Shown: positions 32,344-41,136, counted from the first letter of the stretch. The stretch is DNA of 51,313 nt from Arcicella aurantiaca (GCF_003148625.1 NZ_QGGO01000002.1:37705-89017), one strand, 5' to 3'. A program made the numbers and translations. Notes: generated by a model not told the origin, from the letters alone.

Positions 32344-33104
32344 AACTTCACCCCAAAATCTAAATAAAACGCTCCATTTTTGGTAACTAAATCGCCAAAG
32401 GTGCGACTTCTATTTATTTCAACTAAACCTCTTTGATATTGAATCCCAAAGAAAAAGGCATCTCCTCCTCTACTTATGGACTTTTCGCCACCAATTCCTA
32501 ATAATAACCCGACATCGCCAAAAGCAAAAATACTTTGTGAACTCGCCAAACGTTCTTGATATTGGAAAAGAGGATTACGGGTTTTATCTAAAGGTTTTTC
32601 TGCAATTTTCACATCAACTGTACCGCCGAATTGCAAATAAACTGGAGTGTCATCTAAAATATTATCGCTAAAGATTTTCATCGTCAATGGCAATTGCAAA
32701 TACTGTAAATTGAAATTAGCTTCCGTTCCTCTAATCTCATCGGCTGTCAGAGGTGTCGTTTTGAAAAGTTCATTATCATAAAAACTCCCGTGCATCGAAT
32801 AATTTACACTTTTAACGGTGTACCAAAGTCCTGTACTGAAAGCATATTTGTCGGTAATATAAAAATCGGCGATTGGTCCTAAACTCAAACGTACATTTGC
32901 TCCGTTCGACTCAAAACCTTTAAAGGCTTTTGAAGCCTCCACGTAATTAATCATAATACCGGGAGAAAACCGAAAACCCATTTTCAGTTTATAAAATCTA
33001 CTAAAGAAGCCTCCTCCATAATTTGCATCGGAATTATACCGTTGTGAAAAACCTTGAAAACTCACTAAGAGAATAAAAAGGCCTATTAATACGTTATTCT
33101 TCAT
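32340..33104 (-). CDS. PorT family outer-membrane beta-barrel protein
   Basis: From the ATG at 33104 the product is 254 residues with a signal peptide (MKNNVLIGLFILLVSFQGFSQ). Amphipathic strands alternate through the mature protein (KLKMGFRFSPGIMINYVE, RLSLGPIADFYIT, YAFSTGLWYTVKSVNYS, LQYLQLPLTMKIF, DVGLLLGIGGEKS, FFFGIQYQRGLVEI) and it ends in FYLDFGVKF with a terminal Phe. This matches the PorT/OMP_b-brl_2 group, some members of which belong to the type IX secretion machinery; the specific role is unknown. It converges on the HEPN-like gene with a 4-bp overlap and is divergent from gldB. Confidence 0.82.
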   Translation of the reverse strand: MKNNVLIGLFILLVSFQGFSQRYNSDANYGGGFFSRFYKLKMGFRFSPGIMINYVEASKAFKGFESNGANVRLSLGPIADFYITDKYAFSTGLWYTVKSVNYSMHGSFYDNELFKTTPLTADEIRGTEANFNLQYLQLPLTMKIFSDNILDDTPVYLQFGGTVDVKIAEKPLDKTRNPLFQYQERLASSQSIFAFGDVGLLLGIGGEKSISRGGDAFFFGIQYQRGLVEINRSRTFGDLVTKNGAFYLDFGVKF

Positions 33105-33235
33105 ATTTTTGTACAAGTAAGGTTTGCTTTAGGCAAAAGCTTCAAGCCTTAATTTCTTCTAAAATCTCAAATAAAAAATACAATAACTCTTTAAAATTAT
33201 CGCCAATTGCATACCGCATAAGGCTCAATGCAACC

Positions 33236-34261
33236 ATGAAATATACGTTCCTTTTACTCTTTACGTGCCTTGTATGTGCGTGTACACAAACACAAGACAA
33301 TCAAACCAGTTCTGACCCCGATGTTAATAACGTAAAAGTTACGGTAAATATTCAACGACTTGATAAAGAATTATTTGCCTGTAAAAGCAAAGCAGAGTTG
33401 TTGACGCTCTTCACAAAACAACCTACCTTCTTTTCTAATTACTTTCAAGTTCCTGCCGCTGGTTTCGACAAATTAGCTGACCAACTTTTACCTTTAATTC
33501 AAAATCAAGGCTTACGTGATTTTTATAATCAATCGCAAGAAGCAGGATTTTTTGGCAATCAAAACTTGGAAAAAGACTTTCGTACTGCTTTCCAACATCT
33601 TAAATATTACTATCCAGATTTTAAAGAACCCAAAATCTATACCATATTTTCGGGTTTCTATGGACAAGGAACTTTACCTAACCGTGAATTGATAGTTTCT
33701 GATACGGCTATTTATATTGGTTTGGACTATTTTATGGGCAAAAAGGGGAAATTCATCCCCGATATTTATGATTATCAGTTAAGAAAAGCCACACCAGAAG
33801 CCATCGCTCCACTTAGCATACTTTTATTGTCAGAGAAGTATAATCTTACAAATCCGAAAGATAAAACCTTATTGTCTGACATGGTTTGGTACGGTAAAAG
33901 TTACGTTTTTGCTCACACAATGTTGCCCGAAAAAGCAGATACTTTATTTATCGGTTACAGTGGCGAACAGTTAGCTGGAAGTTACGAATTTCAGAAAAAT
34001 ATTTGGGCTCATTTTATTGATAGTCAATTACTTTACAATACGCAAGACCCTATTAAAGCCAAATATGTTGGTGAACGACCATTGACTCCAGAAATCGGAA
34101 AGGATTGCCCCGGAAGTATTGGCAGATGGTTGGGTTGGAGAATTGTGGGAAAGTATTTTGACGAAAACGAAAAACTAACCATTCAAGACTTAATGAAACA
34201 GACAGATGCTCAGAAAATTTTTGAGACATCAAAATACAAAGGTTTGCCTGACGAGGAATAA
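33236..34261 (+). CDS. gldB: Gliding motility lipoprotein GldB-like
   Basis: 341-residue lipoprotein; the lipobox LVCAC places cysteine 16 after MKYTFLLLFTCLVCAC. Body features match the GldB family: VNIQRLDKELFACKSKAEL near 33-51, YYYPDFKEPKIYTIFSGFYGQG near 125-146, and IYIGLDYFMGKKGKF near 160. A later KDCPGSIGRWLGWRIVGKYF segment near 289-308 and QKIFETSKYKGLPDEE close the protein. GldB is needed for gliding in Flavobacterium and is found across gliding and non-gliding Bacteroidota. The next gene, 12 bp downstream, encodes a small barrel and is probably cotranscribed. Confidence 0.88.
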   Translation: MKYTFLLLFTCLVCACTQTQDNQTSSDPDVNNVKVTVNIQRLDKELFACKSKAELLTLFTKQPTFFSNYFQVPAAGFDKLADQLLPLIQNQGLRDFYNQSQEAGFFGNQNLEKDFRTAFQHLKYYYPDFKEPKIYTIFSGFYGQGTLPNRELIVSDTAIYIGLDYFMGKKGKFIPDIYDYQLRKATPEAIAPLSILLLSEKYNLTNPKDKTLLSDMVWYGKSYVFAHTMLPEKADTLFIGYSGEQLAGSYEFQKNIWAHFIDSQLLYNTQDPIKAKYVGERPLTPEIGKDCPGSIGRWLGWRIVGKYFDENEKLTIQDLMKQTDAQKIFETSKYKGLPDEE

Positions 34262-34273
34262 ATAACACAACAC

Positions 34274-34744
34274 ATGAAAAAGCACACTATCATTCTATTA
34301 ATCTCATTTTTAAGCATTAGTTTTCTGTCAAATGCACAATTATATAAATCCGCATTGGGTATCAGATTGGGGCCAACAAACGGAATTACGTATAAAACTT
34401 TCGTGAATAGAAATGCCGCTATTGAAGCAATTGGTACATTTCGTTATCGAGGTTTTGGTCTGACGGGACTTTATGAAGTTCATGGCAGAGCCTTTAATTC
34501 AAGAGATTTTAATTGGCTAATTGGCGGTGGTGGACATATTTATGTTTGGGGAAATGACCGTCCAAGTTTTTTGGATAATAATCAAAGAACCGTTTTGGGC
34601 TTAGATGGAATTTTGGGCTTAGAAGCCAAGTTAAGAAATGTTCCATTAGCCGTTAGTTTAGACTGGAAACCAGCTATTAACATAATCAATTATTCAAGTT
34701 TCCTGAACGATGAAATAGCCCTTTCCGTTCGCTATACTTGGTAA
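34274..34744 (+). CDS. Small secreted beta-rich (outer-membrane) protein
   Basis: 156 residues with a signal peptide (MKKHTIILLISFLSISFLSNAQ, cleavage after NAQ). The mature part has alternating strands (YKSALGIRLGPTNGITYKTF, FNWLIGGGGHIYVWG, VPLAVSLDWKPAINI) and ends in ALSVRYTW, a terminal aromatic typical of outer-membrane barrels. The GIRLGPTNGITYK opening is common in small Bacteroidota barrel proteins. Located 12 bp after gldB; a hairpin terminator follows at 34812. Confidence 0.8.
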   Translation: MKKHTIILLISFLSISFLSNAQLYKSALGIRLGPTNGITYKTFVNRNAAIEAIGTFRYRGFGLTGLYEVHGRAFNSRDFNWLIGGGGHIYVWGNDRPSFLDNNQRTVLGLDGILGLEAKLRNVPLAVSLDWKPAINIINYSSFLNDEIALSVRYTW

Positions 34745-34811
34745 TATAGAATAGTTTTTGCTTGTATTTTATATGTTTGTTTTCATATTTGTAATACAAG
34801 AATATGCTCAA

Positions 34812-34840
34812 AATAGCCAACTCTTGAAGGGTTGGCTATT
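34812..34840. terminator. Hairpin upstream of the RAYT transposase
   Basis: AATAGCCAAC (34812-34821) pairs with GTTGGCTATT (34831-34840), followed by TTGCTTT. It lies 31 bases before the transposase start. Its GCCAAC/GTTGGCTATT sequence is the same as in the hairpin at 11622-11645 and related to the one after the transposase. Confidence 0.75.
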
Positions 34841-34871
34841 TTGCTTTAACATCAAATCTACTCGTATTAAA

Positions 34872-35537
34872 ATGGCAAAAAAAGAACACTATTACACCCA
34901 GTTTGAATCAGAAAGGTTTTACCACATTTATAATAGAACCATTGATAAAGGAAAGCTATTTACAAATGAAGGTAATTACGCTTTTTTCTTGAAAAAATAT
35001 GACGAATATCTTTCTGGATTTTTAGATACTTATGCTTACTGTTTACTCGGAAACCATTTCCATTTATTGGTCAAGGTTTTACCAGAATCTACTGTAAGAG
35101 AAAATTTACAAAAATTTGAATCTTTTAATTCTGCAAAGATTTTAGCCCAAAAAACTATTTCAAAAGAGAAAACAATTCATGATATTATTAGTCATCAATT
35201 AAAGAAATTTTTTCAATCTTATTCAATGGCTTACAATAAACAGCAAGATAGAATAGGCACATTATTTCAAAAACCATTTAAACGTGCTTTGGTGGATAAT
35301 GAAAAATACTTCACCAACATGGTTTATTATATTCATGCCAACCCTCAAAAACATGGCATTGTATCTGATTTCAGAGAGTACCAATGGAGTTCTTTTAAAC
35401 GAATCTTAATAGAAAAGCCAAGTAAATTAAAAAAGTCAGAAGTGTTAGAATGGTTTGGAAATAGAGAACATTACTTACACTTTCATAATATTAATAACGG
35501 TTTCAACTTTCCCGAAAATTGGAATTTAGATGAATAA
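34872..35537 (+). CDS. REP-associated tyrosine transposase-like (RAYT, Y1/IS200-type) protein
   Basis: Y1-family single-strand transposase of the REP-associated type. From the ATG at 34872 the product is 221 residues; a longer frame from 34758 reads through the upstream hairpin and is not credible. Motifs: FYHIYNRTIDKG near 16-27, the HUH pair in LLGNHFHLLVKVL near 58-70, FQSYSMAYNKQQDRIGTLFQ near 115-134, and VYYIHANPQKHGI near 152 with the catalytic-tyrosine region. The C-terminus YQWSSFKRIL is typical. It is flanked by hairpins sharing a CCAACT stem, as RAYTs are by REP sequences. No IS ends or target duplication are evident. Confidence 0.9.
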   Translation: MAKKEHYYTQFESERFYHIYNRTIDKGKLFTNEGNYAFFLKKYDEYLSGFLDTYAYCLLGNHFHLLVKVLPESTVRENLQKFESFNSAKILAQKTISKEKTIHDIISHQLKKFFQSYSMAYNKQQDRIGTLFQKPFKRALVDNEKYFTNMVYYIHANPQKHGIVSDFREYQWSSFKRILIEKPSKLKKSEVLEWFGNREHYLHFHNINNGFNFPENWNLDE

Positions 35538-35543
35538 TCCAAA

Positions 35544-35574
35544 GAATTACCAACTTTTTAAAAGTTGGTAATTC
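35544..35574. repeat. 31-bp perfect palindrome downstream of the RAYT transposase
   Basis: GAATTACCAACTTTT (35544-35558) and its complement (35560-35574) meet around a single base. It starts seven bases after the transposase stop. The CCAACTT/AAGTTGG core matches the hairpins at 34812 and 11622. There is no T-run after it, so it is a less likely terminator and more REP-like. Confidence 0.75.
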
Positions 35575-35598
35575 TCATCTTAAACAATCAATAACATT

Positions 35599-36594
35599 AT
35601 GCAAAACACATCATTCAAAGCTCTTCAAATTTCAGAAAACACTGAAAAACAATATATTAGAAATATCATCCAACGCCAAGTATCAGATTTACCTTCGGGC
35701 GAAGTTCTCATAAAAATTCATTATTCAACCCTCAATTATAAAGATGCACTTTCATCAATTGGGAATAAAGGTGTAACTCGTAATTATCCGCACACTCCCG
35801 GAATTGATGCCGCAGGGATTGTAGAACAAAGCGATTCGCCCGACTTCAAAATTGGAGACGAAGTCATTGTAACCAGCTACGATTTAGGCATGAATACCTC
35901 TGGCGGATTAGCCGAGTACATTCGAGTACCTGCCCGTTGGGTTGTTCCCATGCCCGCAGGTTTATCCATGCGTGAAGCCATGATTTTTGGAACAGCGGGT
36001 TTTACGGCAGGTTTATGTATCAATGCACTGATAAACAACGGATTATCTCCCGAAAAAGGAAAAGTTTTAGTAACAGGCTCAACAGGAGGAGTTGGTACTT
36101 TATCTATTGCCATTCTTAAAAAATTGGGTTTTGAAATAACTGCCGTTACAGGTAAACCTAATGCCATTGAATTTTTAACAAAAACTGGTGCAAGCGAAAT
36201 CGTTACGAGAGAAGCACTTGATGACCAATCGGGTCGCCCGATGTTGAAGTCGATTTATGCAGGCGTGGTGGATACCGTTGGAGGAAATATTTTAGCCACC
36301 GCCTTAAAATCATTAAATTATGGCGGAGCTGCCGCAGCTTGTGGTTTAGTAGCTTCACCCGAATTACATACTTCTGTTTTTCCTTTCATACTTCGTGGCA
36401 ATACGCTTTTTGGGATAGATTCAGCAGAATGCCCGATGCCATTACGCAAAGAAATTTGGCATAAATTAGCTTCTGATTGGAAGCCATCAGATTTAGAATC
36501 ATTAGCTACCGAAATCAGTTTGGAAGACGTACCTCAAAAATTAGATTTAATCTTGAAAGGTGGAGCTTTAGGTAAATTTTTGATAAAATTGTAA
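35599..36594 (+). CDS. YhdH/AcuI-type NADPH-dependent quinone/acrylyl-CoA reductase
   Basis: MDR-superfamily oxidoreductase of 331 residues, cytoplasmic. The GroES-like domain has the signature YSTLNYKDALSSIGNKG near 48 and PGIDAAGIVEQSD near 75. VIVTSYDLGMNTSGGLAEYIRVP near 92-114 and AGLSMREAMIFGTAGFTAGL near 120-139 follow. The Rossmann domain has VLVTGSTGGVGTLSIAIL near 156-173. FGIDSAECPMPLRKEIWHKL near 273 is the YhdH/AcuI-type C-terminal marker. The substrate (acrylyl-CoA or quinones) is not decidable. The reading frame is complete. It lies 25 bases after the RAYT palindrome. Confidence 0.92.
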   Translation: MQNTSFKALQISENTEKQYIRNIIQRQVSDLPSGEVLIKIHYSTLNYKDALSSIGNKGVTRNYPHTPGIDAAGIVEQSDSPDFKIGDEVIVTSYDLGMNTSGGLAEYIRVPARWVVPMPAGLSMREAMIFGTAGFTAGLCINALINNGLSPEKGKVLVTGSTGGVGTLSIAILKKLGFEITAVTGKPNAIEFLTKTGASEIVTREALDDQSGRPMLKSIYAGVVDTVGGNILATALKSLNYGGAAAACGLVASPELHTSVFPFILRGNTLFGIDSAECPMPLRKEIWHKLASDWKPSDLESLATEISLEDVPQKLDLILKGGALGKFLIKL

Positions 36595-36735
36595 GTTTCT
36601 AAAAAAAGTCGATTATATTGTATAAAAAATAAATCAATACTTTATACAAAACATGATTTAACAAAATTCCTAAACTTATTTAATGACTTTTACGTTATGT
36701 TATCGTATTGATTATGAAGTTATTACAAGAAGCAT

Positions 36736-36743
36736 TAACTTTG
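36736..36743 (+). promoter_or_regulatory. Predicted -7 element of the 36791 gene
   Basis: TAACTTTG matches TAnnTTTG exactly, 47 bases upstream of the preferred ATG at 36791. Its position inside the longer possible frame argues for the downstream start. Confidence 0.5.
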
Positions 36744-36790
36744 CATTATTATTAAACAACATTATTTATTTAACCACCAAGTCACCGCCC

Positions 36791-36994
36791 ATGAAAAACA
36801 CTCCAATCATCCTGACGCCAGAATCAGTTGAAGCGTTAGTAGCGAATATCGCTGAGGAATTATTAAAAGGTCATAATACATATAAGTCTGAGACCGCAGC
36901 ATTAAAGAAGAAAATTAAAATTGGAATGATGAGAACCCTTTCTTATCAGGAACTTTCAAAAAAACAGTACGAAAACGTAGCAACGATTGCCTAA
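36791..36994 (+). CDS. Small hypothetical protein (67 residues)
   Basis: Charged, helical protein beginning MKNTPIILTPESVEALVAN and ending with SYQELSKKQYENVATIA. A 103-residue frame from 36683 is possible, but a TAACTTTG promoter element lies inside that extension, so I choose the ATG at 36791. No family recognised and no TM segment; the lysine-rich middle (AALKKKIKIGMMR) could bind nucleic acid. Confidence 0.55.
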   Translation: MKNTPIILTPESVEALVANIAEELLKGHNTYKSETAALKKKIKIGMMRTLSYQELSKKQYENVATIA

Positions 36995-37201
36995 GTAGAT
37001 GAATTCCTGAGCCTTACCGCCATAAGGTTCTTTATTACCCACATTTGTTAATCTATTCTCTCTGATTTCCTTCAGCTCTTCTAAAGCCTATCAGGCTTCC
37101 CCAACTGTCTCAAGTTATAGTAATATATCAATAATTTTATAGATTTTTTTAGGCAAAATAAGGTATCTTTATTTTCTTATTTATATCCCAAAAACAATCT
37201 T

Positions 37202-38485
37202 ATGCAACATCAAACCACTATTCTGGATTCTCAGAAATTATCAAATTTACAATTATCCACTATTTTAATCTGTTTTTTAATGAATATGCTCGATGGCATG
37301 GATGTCATGGTAATATCTTATGTTGCCCCACACATTTCGTCGGCTTGGTCAATTAGTCCACAATCTTTAGGCGTTGTTTTTAGTGCGGGACTTTTAGGAA
37401 TGTCTGTCGGGGCTATGTTTTTAGCTCCTTTTGCTGATAAAATTGGTAGAAAAACCATGATTCTGATTTGTGGTTTATTAATGGGAATAAGTGTTTTTGC
37501 TACCATTTTGGCGAATACGGTAGAGACTTTAATATTTTTTAGAGTTATCAGTGGTTTAGGTATCGGTGGAATGTTGGCAAGTACTGCCACCTTAACTGCC
37601 GAATACGCACCCAAACCACAAAAGGATTTTTGGGTTAGTTTTGTCATGTCGGGCTATCCAATCGGGGCAGTTTTGTCGGGCATGGTAGCGGCAAAAGTAA
37701 TTCCAATATATGGTTGGCAAACGATGTTTCAGTTAGCTGGCATTTCCACTTTGTGTACCTTACCAATTACCTTATTTTTCTTGTCTGAATCTCTTGATTT
37801 TTTGTTAAAAACTCAACCCAACAATGCACTAAATAAAGCCAATTCGATTTTAAGTAAAATGGCATTACCTGTCTTGGCAAGTTTACCAGAAGTTAGCCGT
37901 GAATCAAAAATTAAAGTTTCGGTGACTTCTTTATTAATTTCAGAAACTAAAACGGCTACAATTCGCCTTTGGATTGCTATTTTTATGGCTTTTGCAAGTT
38001 TATATTTCCTCACAACTTGGATTCCTAAATTAGCTTCTGCCACAGGTTTATCAGTAGAATTAGCCATTTATGCGGGAACAATTTTCAACTTGGGTGCATT
38101 TTTAGGTATCATCTCACAAGGCTATTTATCAAGTAAATTTGGGCTAAAAAAGACCATTTGTGGCTTTCTGATAGCAACTGCTTGCTTAATGTTAATCTTT
38201 GGTTTCTTCTCTGGCTCGGTTATGACTTTAATCCTTTTTGGGCTAATCGGTTTTGGTATTCAAGGTGGTTTTGTGGGTTTATATTCCGTGGCAGCACGCA
38301 TTTATCCAACCGAAATACGTAATACGGGCGTTGGTTGGGCAGTTGGTGCAGGAAGAATTGGGGCTATCGTTGGTCCACTGTTAGGAGGTTTATTAATTGG
38401 CTTGGGATTATCAATGACGATTAATTTTATCATTTTTGCCATTCCTACACTCATTGGAGGAGTGATTACGTTATATATTTCGTAG
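37202..38485 (+). CDS. MFS transporter, aromatic acid:H+ symporter (AAHS)-like
   Basis: Twelve-TM major-facilitator protein, 427 residues. TM1 carries the AAHS-type DGMDVMVISYVAP motif (near 32-44), and the TM2-3 loop has the MFS signature APFADKIGRKTM near 75-86. TM4 has RVISGLGIGGMLAS near 109-122, and a second signature-like loop SSKFGLKKT lies near 313. AAHS members take up 4-hydroxybenzoate, protocatechuate, benzoate or related acids. No catabolic genes adjoin it here, so the substrate is uncertain. Confidence 0.88.
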   Translation: MQHQTTILDSQKLSNLQLSTILICFLMNMLDGMDVMVISYVAPHISSAWSISPQSLGVVFSAGLLGMSVGAMFLAPFADKIGRKTMILICGLLMGISVFATILANTVETLIFFRVISGLGIGGMLASTATLTAEYAPKPQKDFWVSFVMSGYPIGAVLSGMVAAKVIPIYGWQTMFQLAGISTLCTLPITLFFLSESLDFLLKTQPNNALNKANSILSKMALPVLASLPEVSRESKIKVSVTSLLISETKTATIRLWIAIFMAFASLYFLTTWIPKLASATGLSVELAIYAGTIFNLGAFLGIISQGYLSSKFGLKKTICGFLIATACLMLIFGFFSGSVMTLILFGLIGFGIQGGFVGLYSVAARIYPTEIRNTGVGWAVGAGRIGAIVGPLLGGLLIGLGLSMTINFIIFAIPTLIGGVITLYIS

Positions 38486-38703
38486 GGCGAACTCCGTTAA
38501 TGATGTCTTCGTTTCTATGCAATTTGGTCTTGATAGCGACAACTAAACCTTTTCATCAATTTTATATCAAAGTAAATTGGGGGCGGGATTTAGGTGTTAG
38601 GATTTAGTAATACGATAAACCTGATTATCAATCATTTATAAAACACCAAAGCACTTTATTTTGTCTCATTACTTAGAAACTGAGCTTTAAGGCTAACTCA
38701 ATT

Positions 38704-40074
38704 ATGCAACGAATATTTTACCAAGCACTTTCCATACTTACAGGCTCATTTCTGATGATTTCGGCTTGTACCAAAAACGCTATTGACGATACAACGCCTG
38801 CGACGGTTTCAAGTTTTGGCTTAATGCAAGACCGAATTCTTACGCCGACTTGTGCTACGTCGGGTTGTCATGCTTCAACTGCTGATGCTACTTTCAAACA
38901 ACATGGTTTAGTTTTGGAAAAATCGGTTGCTTATGAAAATTTGGTAGGAGTTGTACCATACAACGCTCTCTCAAAAGCTGATGGACATTGGCGAGTGAAA
39001 GCCTATAAATCATTAGAAAGTCTTTTGTATCATAAACTTAATTGGGACGCTGCCCACCACGGCGGGAAACAATATGGCTCACCAATGCCTTTGGGAAGCA
39101 CCGCTTTGACGGTTGGACAAATTGAATTTGTGCGTCGTTGGATTGAAGCTGGAGCTCCCAAAACTGGTGAAGTGGTTGACGCTAAACTTTTGGACGACAA
39201 AACGCCAAGTGTTTCAACGAATGATGACTTTAAGGCAATCGGAACACCACAATCAGAAGGAGTTGCTGGTTTTCAATTGAAAGTTGACAAATTTGCGATT
39301 CAACCCAATTTTGAACGTGAATTATTTGTGAGAAGAAACATCGGAAATACGGCTGATATTTATGTAAATCGCATCAAATTACAATCTCGTGCTAATAGTC
39401 ATCACATGGTTTTATATGACTTTAATGATAAAACAACTTTGCCTGCAATCGACCAAGTTAGAGATTTACGCAATGCAGATAATACGTTAAATGGATTGAC
39501 TTTTATCCAAATGTCAAATCATATTTTTTTAGGTGGTGGCACACAAGCTAATCAAGAATATACTTTCCCAGAAGGCACTGCACTTTTATTACCCGCAAAT
39601 TATTCGATTGATTTAAACCCTCATTATTTCAATAAGACAACGGGAAATCTTTACGGTGAAAACTATGTCAATTTATATACAACCGACAAAGCAAAGGTTA
39701 AAAATATAGTCAAAACCATTAATTTGAATCATACCAATTTTAGTATTCCTGCTAATACAAAAACAACGATTACGAAGGATTTTAAATTTGATAAGAATGT
39801 AAAAATTATCATGCTTACTTCGCATACGCACAAATACGGAGAAAAATTTGTCATTAAAATAAAAGGAGGAACACGAGATGGAGAGGTTGTGTATGAAAAT
39901 TTGGATTGGGAACATCCTGCAACGATAAACTTTAGTACACCAATATCTTTGAATAAAGGGGAAGGATTAACTTCAATAGTAACTTTTAATAATACTTCTG
40001 CTCAGAAAGTATCATTCGGTTTAACTTCTGATGACGAAATGGACATCATTTTTGGGTATTATTATGAACAGTGA
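38704..40074 (+). CDS. Lipoprotein with c-type heme motif and copper type II monooxygenase-like domain
   Basis: 456 residues. The lipoprotein signal ends at MISAC (cysteine 22). An N-terminal domain has the heme-c-like motif CATSGCH (C-x4-CH) near residues 50-56 and a C-terminal Met ligand candidate in YGSPMPLG, as in planctomycete-type cytochrome c domains. The rest resembles copper type II monooxygenase (PHM/DBM-like) domains: SHHMVLYDF near 231-239, LTSHTHKYGEKFVI (HxH) near 362-375, and SDDEMDIIFGYYY with the Met ligand near 442-454. Heme and copper binding follow from motifs, not proof. Likely periplasm-facing or surface. Confidence 0.8.
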   Translation: MQRIFYQALSILTGSFLMISACTKNAIDDTTPATVSSFGLMQDRILTPTCATSGCHASTADATFKQHGLVLEKSVAYENLVGVVPYNALSKADGHWRVKAYKSLESLLYHKLNWDAAHHGGKQYGSPMPLGSTALTVGQIEFVRRWIEAGAPKTGEVVDAKLLDDKTPSVSTNDDFKAIGTPQSEGVAGFQLKVDKFAIQPNFERELFVRRNIGNTADIYVNRIKLQSRANSHHMVLYDFNDKTTLPAIDQVRDLRNADNTLNGLTFIQMSNHIFLGGGTQANQEYTFPEGTALLLPANYSIDLNPHYFNKTTGNLYGENYVNLYTTDKAKVKNIVKTINLNHTNFSIPANTKTTITKDFKFDKNVKIIMLTSHTHKYGEKFVIKIKGGTRDGEVVYENLDWEHPATINFSTPISLNKGEGLTSIVTFNNTSAQKVSFGLTSDDEMDIIFGYYYEQ

Positions 40075-40082
40075 TTTTTTTA

Positions 40083-40227
40083 GAGAATAGGTTCATAGAG
40101 AATAGATTATAGAGAATAGAGAATAGAGAATAGAGAATAGAGAATAGAGAATAGAGAATAGAGATTTGGTTTTAGAAGTTACGAGGTATTAATCTAACAT
40201 CTATTATCTAATCTCTATTATCTAACA
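40083..40227. repeat. AGAGAATAG tandem array and reverse-complement tail
   Basis: Seven to nine copies of a 9-bp word (GAGAATAGA) run from about 40083 to 40165. They are followed by TTATCTAATCTCTATTATCTAAC-type words (shown in part), the imperfect reverse complement. The patch fills the gap from the lipoprotein stop (40074) to the convergent GIN-protein stop (40228). Confidence 0.9.
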
Positions 40228-40938
40228 TCATTGTTTATGAATATCCGACCCACCTGTTGAGCTTGATTTTACCACTCTTGCACCGCCTTTGTGATAAACG
40301 TCGCTTCCGCCTGTGGCAGAAATGCTGATTTCTTTTTCAGCCCAAACGTAAGCGTCAGAACCGCCCGTTGAAGAAACTGAACAAAAATTGGTTTTCAAAT
40401 TACTGGCTTTTAAGTCAGAACCGCCTGTTGAAGATGCTTTAAAAACCGTAGCCGTTCCTGCCAAAATCACGTCAGAACCTCCTGTGGTTGAACATGTTAA
40501 TTCATCCGCATCTAACGTAAGTCTAATATCAGAACCTCCCGTAGCTCTAAGTTCTAATTTTATTAAATCTAATTTATTTTCCGTATAAACATCAGAACCA
40601 CCTGTTGCAGAAAGAGCATTAAGGTCTTTTACGGTAACATAAACTCTCATTTCTTTTGCTTTTTTCCATTCAAAATCAAACCAATGTTTAGACGATTCTA
40701 CATAGATTTTCAAGATTCCTCCTTCATTTTCGGTAATAATTTTATCCATTCTATCTTTATCAGCAACAACTTTTACCGATTCAGTAGAACCTTGTCTTAA
40801 ATACAAATCAATTCCACCAGAAATTTGAATGCCTTTAAAGTTTGAAACTTTACGTATTTCCTCCGAATTCTGAGAATAAGTATCTGTAAAACAAATAGTT
40901 AAAAAGAAGATAGCTAAAAAGTTGAATAATACTTTCAT
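40228..40938 (-). CDS. Head GIN domain-containing protein with TGGSD repeats (DUF2807)
   Basis: 236 residues with a signal peptide (MKVLFNFLAIFFLTICFTDTYSQ). The DUF2807/GIN domain begins with the usual FKGIQISGGIDLYLRQGS near 34-51 and continues as a parallel-beta array. From about residue 109 to the end there are seven ATGGSD/STGGSD turns, spaced about 17-21 residues apart and separated by short amphipathic segments. The regular TGGSD spacing suggests a beta-helix with a turn at each repeat. It ends STGGSDIHKQ. Probably secreted or outer surface; ligand unknown. Confidence 0.9.
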   Translation of the reverse strand: MKVLFNFLAIFFLTICFTDTYSQNSEEIRKVSNFKGIQISGGIDLYLRQGSTESVKVVADKDRMDKIITENEGGILKIYVESSKHWFDFEWKKAKEMRVYVTVKDLNALSATGGSDVYTENKLDLIKLELRATGGSDIRLTLDADELTCSTTGGSDVILAGTATVFKASSTGGSDLKASNLKTNFCSVSSTGGSDAYVWAEKEISISATGGSDVYHKGGARVVKSSSTGGSDIHKQ

Positions 40939-41037
40939 AATATTATGTGCTTTGCACGGTTTGAGTTATTGATAATATTCAGATGAAAAATCTATATTTA
41001 TGAGATGCAATCATACAGCAAAAGGTTGCATCAATAT

Positions 41038-41136
41038 TAGACTTCCTGCGAAAATGTTTTAAGTCGTAAAACAACATCTTTTCGGCTACCAATAGAGAAA
41101 ATTTTTCAACCATAAAACACTTTCGCAGGAAGTCTA
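41038..41136. repeat. 24-bp inverted repeat TAGACTTCCTGCGAAA...
   Basis: Arms at 41038-41061 and 41113-41136 are complementary with one mismatch around a loop of 51 bases. The right arm ends one base before the transporter stop codon at 41137. The TAGACTTCYTGC core recurs as the perfect palindrome at 21368-21389. Confidence 0.8.

Noticed and set aside
34758-34871. Longer RAYT reading frame
   Set aside because: It would cross the hairpin at 34812-34840 and add a hydrophobic, unrelated N-terminus.
36683-36790. Longer start for the 67-residue protein
   Set aside because: A TAACTTTG promoter element lies inside the extension.
40083-40165. GAGAATAGA array read as a CRISPR or a coding repeat
   Set aside because: It is a contiguous 9-bp tandem array without spacers, in a gap between two convergent stops, with no reading frame continuing into either gene.
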